Shown piece by piece: positions 59,544 through 64,000 of a stretch of 64,000 bases of DNA. The stretch comes from Bacteroidia bacterium. Its GTDB lineage: Bacteria > Bacteroidota > Bacteroidia > B-17B0 > Aurantibacillaceae. The notes beneath the pieces were generated by a model that made no database searches, had not been told where the DNA came from, and saw only the letters and a list, made by a program, of their open reading frames with translations. The first letter of the stretch is position 1. Each line of letters opens with the position of its first letter. The translations under genes were made by a program, and so were the position numbers. The stretch covers positions 1-64,000 of the forward strand of contig JALHPG010000006.1 of NCBI GenBank assembly GCA_022842625.1. The letters are read 5' to 3'.

Positions 59544-60200
59544 TTAAGGCGAAAGTCTTTCGATCTTCCAATCCTGATTTGCTGTTAGGGAGAATTGCAG
59601 TCTGTCGTGTAATCTACTTTCTCTGCCTTGCCAGAACTCTATTTTATTAGGTACTAAAAGATACCCGCCCCAGTGTGCAGGTTTTGGAACAGCTTTATTT
59701 TCGTGCAACTGGGTTAATTCATAAAACCTATCTTCTAAAACTTTTCTATTTAGTATAACAATACTTTGTTCGGATGCTAATGCTGCTAGTTGCGATTCTC
59801 TTGGTCGACTTTTAAAATACTCAGCAGATTCCGCTTCGGGTAAAAATTGCACTGTGCCTTCAATTCTGACTTGTCTTTGCAATTCTTTCCATAAAAATAA
59901 CATCGAAACATTTTTATTTTGTTCCATGTCTTTTCCCTTATTGCTTGCGTAATTTGAGAAAAAAGTAAAACCTCCATGGCTCACATCCCTTAATAATAAA
60001 ACCCTCGATGATGGCATGTTGTTTTTATTTACTGTTGATAAGATGAACGAATTAGCCATTTCATCGCCATTCTCAAAAGCTTCGTGCAACCAAACACTGA
60101 ATTGTTTTAATGGATTTGGATCTACATTTTCTTCTAATAACTGGTGTTTAGAATAATCGTGTCTAATCGTTTTAAGTTTCTGTATTAACTCTGGTTTCAT
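59544..60200 (-). CDS. pdxH: Pyridoxamine 5'-phosphate oxidase
   Basis: 218 aa, usual length. FMN/PNP signatures: PSSRVLLLRDVSHGGFTFFS, SKRPRESQ-like segment FKSRPRESQLAALAS, and the C-terminal RLHDRLQFS ... WKIERLSP. Makes PLP, which kynureninase and aminotransferases of tryptophan catabolism need. Stand-alone with a 90-bp upstream interval. Confidence 0.95.
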   Translation of the reverse strand: MKPELIQKLKTIRHDYSKHQLLEENVDPNPLKQFSVWLHEAFENGDEMANSFILSTVNKNNMPSSRVLLLRDVSHGGFTFFSNYASNKGKDMEQNKNVSMLFLWKELQRQVRIEGTVQFLPEAESAEYFKSRPRESQLAALASEQSIVILNRKVLEDRFYELTQLHENKAVPKPAHWGGYLLVPNKIEFWQGRESRLHDRLQFSLTANQDWKIERLSP

Positions 60201-60290
60201 TTGAAATTATTTATTACTAGCGCTAAAATAAATCGCTCAAAGAAACTAAAGAATGCCCGAAACACACATGACAATTGTCAGAAAAGGAGA

Positions 60291-60518
60291 TTATAAAGGG
60301 AGAATTTTTATAATATTAACAGGACAGTTTTTGGCTGCGATCAAATTGTCCTCATATTCATGGTCGTTTACAACAACCGAATAAAACCCGCGTTTTTCAA
60401 TGCCGCCAACTAAAGTACATTTGCCGTCTTTTGTTGAAATTCGCCAACGATAATCAGCAGCCTCTACGCATGCATTGCAACCAATGCATTTGGCTCGTTG
60501 TTGAATGATGCGAAACAT
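60291..60518 (-). CDS. Single-cluster [4Fe-4S] ferredoxin
   Basis: 75 aa. One cluster motif CIGCNACVEA with the distal Cys-Pro in KNCPVNIIKIL. Start overlaps the U32 protein gene stop by one base (TAATG). Probably an electron donor to, or partner of, that protein. Confidence 0.88.
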   Translation of the reverse strand: MFRIIQQRAKCIGCNACVEAADYRWRISTKDGKCTLVGGIEKRGFYSVVVNDHEYEDNLIAAKNCPVNIIKILPL

Positions 60519-61756
60519 TAATTTTCAGAAACTAATTTATATAATTTATCAGAAGGTCGAATTTTTTCATCACTGATAATAGTAAAGACATTGCCTTTAA
60601 CAACCTTATCAGTTGGTTTACCATCTACCCTTAGTTCATTAATTTTCATTTCAATATATCCTGTAGTTGGACCGGTTATCATAATTTCATCGCCTACAGA
60701 TAAACTATGTGATTCGCATTGAAATTCTCCCACCTTAGCCTGCTCAAAATACTTTAAACCTTTTGCTAAGTATATTTTTTTCTTTGAAGATTTAGATCCA
60801 TTTTCATCGCACCATTCTCCCATTTTTCTACCAAGATAGTAGCCGTCCCAAAATCCTCTGTTAAACACTGTAGCTAATTGTGTTTTCCATTCATCTGTTT
60901 TTTCTTTTGTATAGGTTCCGCTTAAATAAGCATCAATCGCTTCGTTATAACATTTTGTAACGGTGTGCACATAGTCTACCGAACGTCCGCGACCTTCGAT
61001 TTTAAGGACGCTAACGCCGGCATCAAGTATCTTATTAATAAAATCAATGGTACAGAGATCTTTCGCCGACATAATAAATTCATTGTCGACTTCAAATTCA
61101 ATCCCATCTTCTTTGTCAGTAACCACATAACTTCTTCTGCAATTTTGAATGCAAGCGCCTCTGTTTGCTGAGGCAAAATGAGAATGCAAACTCAAATAAC
61201 ATTTTCCTGAAACCGCCATGCATAGAGCGCCATGAGCAAATATTTCCAACTCAATTAATTTTCCTGAGGGGCCGGTTATATTTCTTCGTTTAATTTCGCG
61301 ACTAATGTCTGCCACTTGCATTAAACTTAATTCGCGAGCTAAAACTACAACATCTGCAAAGTTTGCGTAAAATTCAACGGTATCTATATTCGAAACATTG
61401 GCTTGTGTTGAAATATGGATCTCCATTCCGATTTTTTTCGCGTAATTCATTACAGCGTGGTCTGATGCAATGATCGCAGAAACACCATTTTCTTTTGCAG
61501 CACTCACAATACTCTTCATTAAACTAATATCGTGATCATATAAAATAGTATTTAGAGTTAAGTATGTTTTTACATTATTCTCTTTTCCTATTTCAGCAAT
61601 TTTTTTTAGATCTTCAAGTGTAAAATTATTACTTGAACGGGCGCGCATATTTAATTGCTCCACCCCAAAATAAACTGAGTTGCACCCGGCATTAATTGCC
61701 GCCATTAAAGCTTCGTAAGAGCCCGCGGGCGACATTAATTCTATTGAACGTTTCAT
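60518..61756 (-). CDS. U32 peptidase family protein (TrhP/YegQ-like)
   Basis: 412 aa. TIM-barrel start IELMSPAGSYEALMAAINAG, signature EIFAHGALCMAVSGKCYLSL and the Cys cluster ANRGACIQNCRRSY, which in TrhP/RlhA/UbiU-type proteins binds a [4Fe-4S] cluster. Members hydroxylate tRNA or rRNA bases using prephenate. Overlapping ferredoxin gene fits the redox role. Transcribed from the tryptophan 2,3-dioxygenase side; the gap is 11 bp. Confidence 0.88.
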   Translation of the reverse strand: MKRSIELMSPAGSYEALMAAINAGCNSVYFGVEQLNMRARSSNNFTLEDLKKIAEIGKENNVKTYLTLNTILYDHDISLMKSIVSAAKENGVSAIIASDHAVMNYAKKIGMEIHISTQANVSNIDTVEFYANFADVVVLARELSLMQVADISREIKRRNITGPSGKLIELEIFAHGALCMAVSGKCYLSLHSHFASANRGACIQNCRRSYVVTDKEDGIEFEVDNEFIMSAKDLCTIDFINKILDAGVSVLKIEGRGRSVDYVHTVTKCYNEAIDAYLSGTYTKEKTDEWKTQLATVFNRGFWDGYYLGRKMGEWCDENGSKSSKKKIYLAKGLKYFEQAKVGEFQCESHSLSVGDEIMITGPTTGYIEMKINELRVDGKPTDKVVKGNVFTIISDEKIRPSDKLYKLVSEN

Positions 61757-61767
61757 TAATTTAAAGC

Positions 61768-62682
61768 TTACACGTTATTTCCCCAATTCTCTAACTCTTC
61801 TTTACTCCACAATTCAGGAAAGAAAATACGGCGTTGGTATTTTGGATGCATATATTTTCTCCAATCACTTCCTCCAGTTGCTTCTGCGTTTCCTAAATAT
61901 TTACCCGCAGCGTGGTAATGAGCCATTACCCAACTCACATTTACCGTGTAATCATAATGACGCATGGCTTTAACAAGCGCAGGATCCTGCTTAACAGCTT
62001 CCGGCAATTGTTTAAATTTGGTCCATAAGTTAGTGGTATTATATCCTTCCATTTTAATTAAAAATTCTGCTTTGTAACGTTTTTCAAAATTTCTAATTAA
62101 TGTATTTTTTTTGCCGGTGGCATGATCCTTGCCTGCCGCTTGCCAATATAAATGTTCGTAGGCATGCTCGTAAGGTGTATTTCTATCAATGGTTGCTCTA
62201 AATCTGTAATCAATTAAATTAATTAATTCTGTTGAAGCAAATTCGATTAAACGGTATTGCGCACTTTGAAATCCACTGGCAGGAGTTAATGTATTTCTAA
62301 ATTTCATGTATTGTTCTTTTTCCATGCCCTCTCCCATAATATTGAACGAAGAAGATAACATATCAAAATAACGACTAATACGCATTAACTTTTGAGTAAA
62401 GAAAGCAGCAGATACTTCGGCGTTATTACTTACCTGATTAATTTCCCACAAGATCATTTTAAATAATAACTCATTAATTTGGTGATACATGATAAACACC
62501 ATTTCATCTGGTTGATTGGTGCGCTGTATCTGGAGTCCTAATAATGCGTCGGGTAAAATATAATCCCAATATGTAATTGGGTTTGCCCAAACTAATCCTT
62601 CTAAATGAACATCCGGGTTTTGATCAATTGCAATATATTTTTCATTAATTCTACCAACTATTTCTTCTTGAATATCTTTCAT
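61768..62682 (-). CDS. kynA: Tryptophan 2,3-dioxygenase
   Basis: 304 aa. Haem-dependent dioxygenase motifs: YHQINELLFKMILWEI, RFRATI, and VSWVMAHYHAAGKYLG with the haem-ligand His, followed by ATGGSDWRKYM. Cleaves L-tryptophan to N-formylkynurenine. Upstream gene is kynurenine 3-monooxygenase (14 bp), giving the first two committed oxidations of the kynurenine route on one transcript; kynureninase and 3-HAO are not in the window. Confidence 0.95.
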   Translation of the reverse strand: MKDIQEEIVGRINEKYIAIDQNPDVHLEGLVWANPITYWDYILPDALLGLQIQRTNQPDEMVFIMYHQINELLFKMILWEINQVSNNAEVSAAFFTQKLMRISRYFDMLSSSFNIMGEGMEKEQYMKFRNTLTPASGFQSAQYRLIEFASTELINLIDYRFRATIDRNTPYEHAYEHLYWQAAGKDHATGKKNTLIRNFEKRYKAEFLIKMEGYNTTNLWTKFKQLPEAVKQDPALVKAMRHYDYTVNVSWVMAHYHAAGKYLGNAEATGGSDWRKYMHPKYQRRIFFPELWSKEELENWGNNV

Positions 62683-62696
62683 GTTTTAGTTTTTAA

Positions 62697-64000
62697 TTAC
62701 TTTTTTTCTTTGAAAAAGTTATGAATAATTTCATCAATAATTTCGTTATTGGTCTCGTTGTTAATATTATTTTTCTTTATAATACCTTGGATCAACTCAT
62801 CTTGTTCTTTGCCTTGTTTTAAAGCAACCTGATATTCGATATCACTAAAAGAAACCATAGAATACATTGGGAAATATGTACCTGGATAGAGTTCAGCTAT
62901 TCGTCTTTCTACTTTTTGTTGTAACTGGAAGGCTGGATCAGCAACCTTATCGCGCATAACAATATAATTTAAAAGTGATAGATCCTGAACAGCGTCGCCA
63001 TTAGGCTTTCTTAATAGTTCATATTCTTTAAATACTTTTTCCCAATCTTCATTATGTTTTTTCATTAATGAATACATAACAGAACAATCTTCAAAGCCGG
63101 CATTCATTCCTTGCCCAAAAAATGGAACCGTAGCATGAGCGGCATCTCCCATTAAAGCAGTTTTACCGTGCGTCCAAGGAAAGCATCTTATGATTGCTAA
63201 TGACGACAAAGGATGATCTTCCCATGCATCTGCAATGTTAGGCATCATTTCAAAAAAGTTCGGAAATACTTCTTTAAAGAATTTCTCCACTTTATCTTTA
63301 GACGTTAAATTATTAAAGCAATATTCATGTCCTTCGTGCGGCATAAATAAGGTACAGGTAAATGAACCATCAAAATTTGGAAGGGCAATGAGCATGAACC
63401 TTCCGCGAGGCCAAATATGTAAAGTGTTTTTATCTAGCTTATAACTTCCATCGGGGTTAGCAGGTAATAAAATTTCGCGGTAACCATCTTCGATATAATT
63501 TTGACTATAATTAAAACGATCTAATTTCTGCATTGCGTTATAACGTATCGCAGAGAATGCACCGTCGGTTCCAAAAACAACATCAGATCTTATTTCAGAA
63601 ATTTTTCCGGTTTGAGTATTTTTTAAATGAACAATGCCGTTTTTTAGATCGGCGCCAATACATTCCTCATTAAAACTTATTTCTGCATTTCCTTTTTGTT
63701 CGGCGATGTCCATTAATTTGCAATTTATTTCTCCTCGCGAAACTGAAAAAATCGCTTGGTTGTTTATGCCGTAAGGTTGGTAAGTTTTATTACCGCTTAG
63801 ATCGTGCATGGTGCGACCATACATTGGTATAGCTATCTTTCTGATCTCATTTCCGATCTCCATTTCATCCAAAGCCTTCCATCCTCTATAGGATGTTGCT
63901 AAGTTGATAGATTTACCTGCAGAGATCTTTTCTTTGCGCATATCAGAACGTCTTTCAACTATTCTTACTTTGTATCCCGCTTTAGAAAGATATATCGCCC
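62697..64000 (-). CDS. kmo: Kynurenine 3-monooxygenase (5' end outside the window)
   Basis: At least 434 residues visible; the frame stays open beyond the track's ATG (63941) to the right edge (AIYLSKAGYKVRIVERRSD), so the start and the first FAD-binding GxGxxG lie outside. FAD motif VFGTDGAFSAIR and MGDAAHATVPFFGQGMNAGF, both diagnostic for group A flavin hydroxylases of the KMO type. Hydroxylates L-kynurenine. Eukaryote-like KMO genes are common in Bacteroidota for NAD or quinolinate synthesis. Confidence 0.93.
   Translation of the reverse strand, partial: AIYLSKAGYKVRIVERRSDMRKEKISAGKSINLATSYRGWKALDEMEIGNEIRKIAIPMYGRTMHDLSGNKTYQPYGINNQAIFSVSRGEINCKLMDIAEQKGNAEISFNEECIGADLKNGIVHLKNTQTGKISEIRSDVVFGTDGAFSAIRYNAMQKLDRFNYSQNYIEDGYREILLPANPDGSYKLDKNTLHIWPRGRFMLIALPNFDGSFTCTLFMPHEGHEYCFNNLTSKDKVEKFFKEVFPNFFEMMPNIADAWEDHPLSSLAIIRCFPWTHGKTALMGDAAHATVPFFGQGMNAGFEDCSVMYSLMKKHNEDWEKVFKEYELLRKPNGDAVQDLSLLNYIVMRDKVADPAFQLQQKVERRIAELYPGTYFPMYSMVSFSDIEYQVALKQGKEQDELIQGIIKKNNINNETNNEIIDEIIHNFFKEKK

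Noticed and set aside
1-64000. CRISPR array or rRNA operon
   Set aside because: No regularly spaced direct repeats of 24-40 bp and no rRNA-like segments were seen.

Overview
The window is low-GC DNA from a member of the Bacteroidota, probably Flavobacteriales or a near relative; genus not determinable by eye. Support comes from two secreted proteins with C-terminal type IX secretion (T9SS) sorting domains, TAnnTTTG-type -7 boxes, TolC/RND and rhodanese gene styles typical of the phylum, and a eukaryote-like kynurenine pathway (TDO plus KMO) common in flavobacteria.

Layout. (1) About 1-25,880 is an integrated mobile element whose left end lies outside the window. Its right end is marked by a tRNA 3'-end fragment (T-loop, T-stem 3' strand, acceptor 3' strand) followed by a strong hairpin terminator, the classical scar of integration into a tRNA gene. 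Its core (2,003-20,109) is one 18-kb minus-strand operon of 19 genes. These encode small membrane-anchored proteins, a cluster of small beta-rich proteins, a transglutaminase-fold protein, two tandem L,D-transpeptidase-like proteins, a peptidoglycan-binding protein, a 1,965-aa polyvalent protein (JAB - DNA methyltransferase - MutS-I-like - Strawberry-notch helicase) and a RecA/RadA-like ATPase. I see no terminase, portal, tail, relaxase or T4SS gene, so the core looks like an undescribed element type, possibly a tailless membrane-containing virus. Around it are cargo and regulatory genes: a HEPN-type pair at the left, a Hypoth_Ymh/HEPN abortive-infection-like gene, small DNA-binding proteins, and a CoiA-like nuclease gene whose 3' half carries a second long open frame (candidate overlapping gene).

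(2) 25,931-33,031 is a minus-strand heavy-metal efflux operon: CzcA/CusA RND pump, TolC-like channel, membrane-fusion lipoprotein, a four-helix-bundle gene, and a haem-type lipoprotein at the distal end.

(3) 33,216-54,570 is a reduced-sulfur island: TauE/SafE exporter, two metallo-beta-lactamase/double-rhodanese proteins, three stand-alone rhodaneses, a split YeeE/YedE sulfur transporter, a TsdA-like thiosulfate dehydrogenase, a periplasmic DsrE-like protein, an outer-membrane porin, SoxB and two Crp/Fnr regulators. Palindromes of TGAT-N4-ATCA or GTAAC-N4-GTTAC type recur upstream of these genes and suggest redox-linked Crp/Fnr control. Two T9SS cargo proteins, two MFS transporters and a lipoprotein methyltransferase are interspersed.

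(4) 54,637-64,000 is mainly housekeeping: an AMP-phosphorylase-like gene fused by overlap to a PRPP-synthetase gene, a 6-pyruvoyl-tetrahydropterin-synthase-family protein, a front-end-type fatty acid desaturase, PdxH, a ferredoxin plus U32 protease-family pair, tryptophan 2,3-dioxygenase, and kynurenine 3-monooxygenase running off the right edge.
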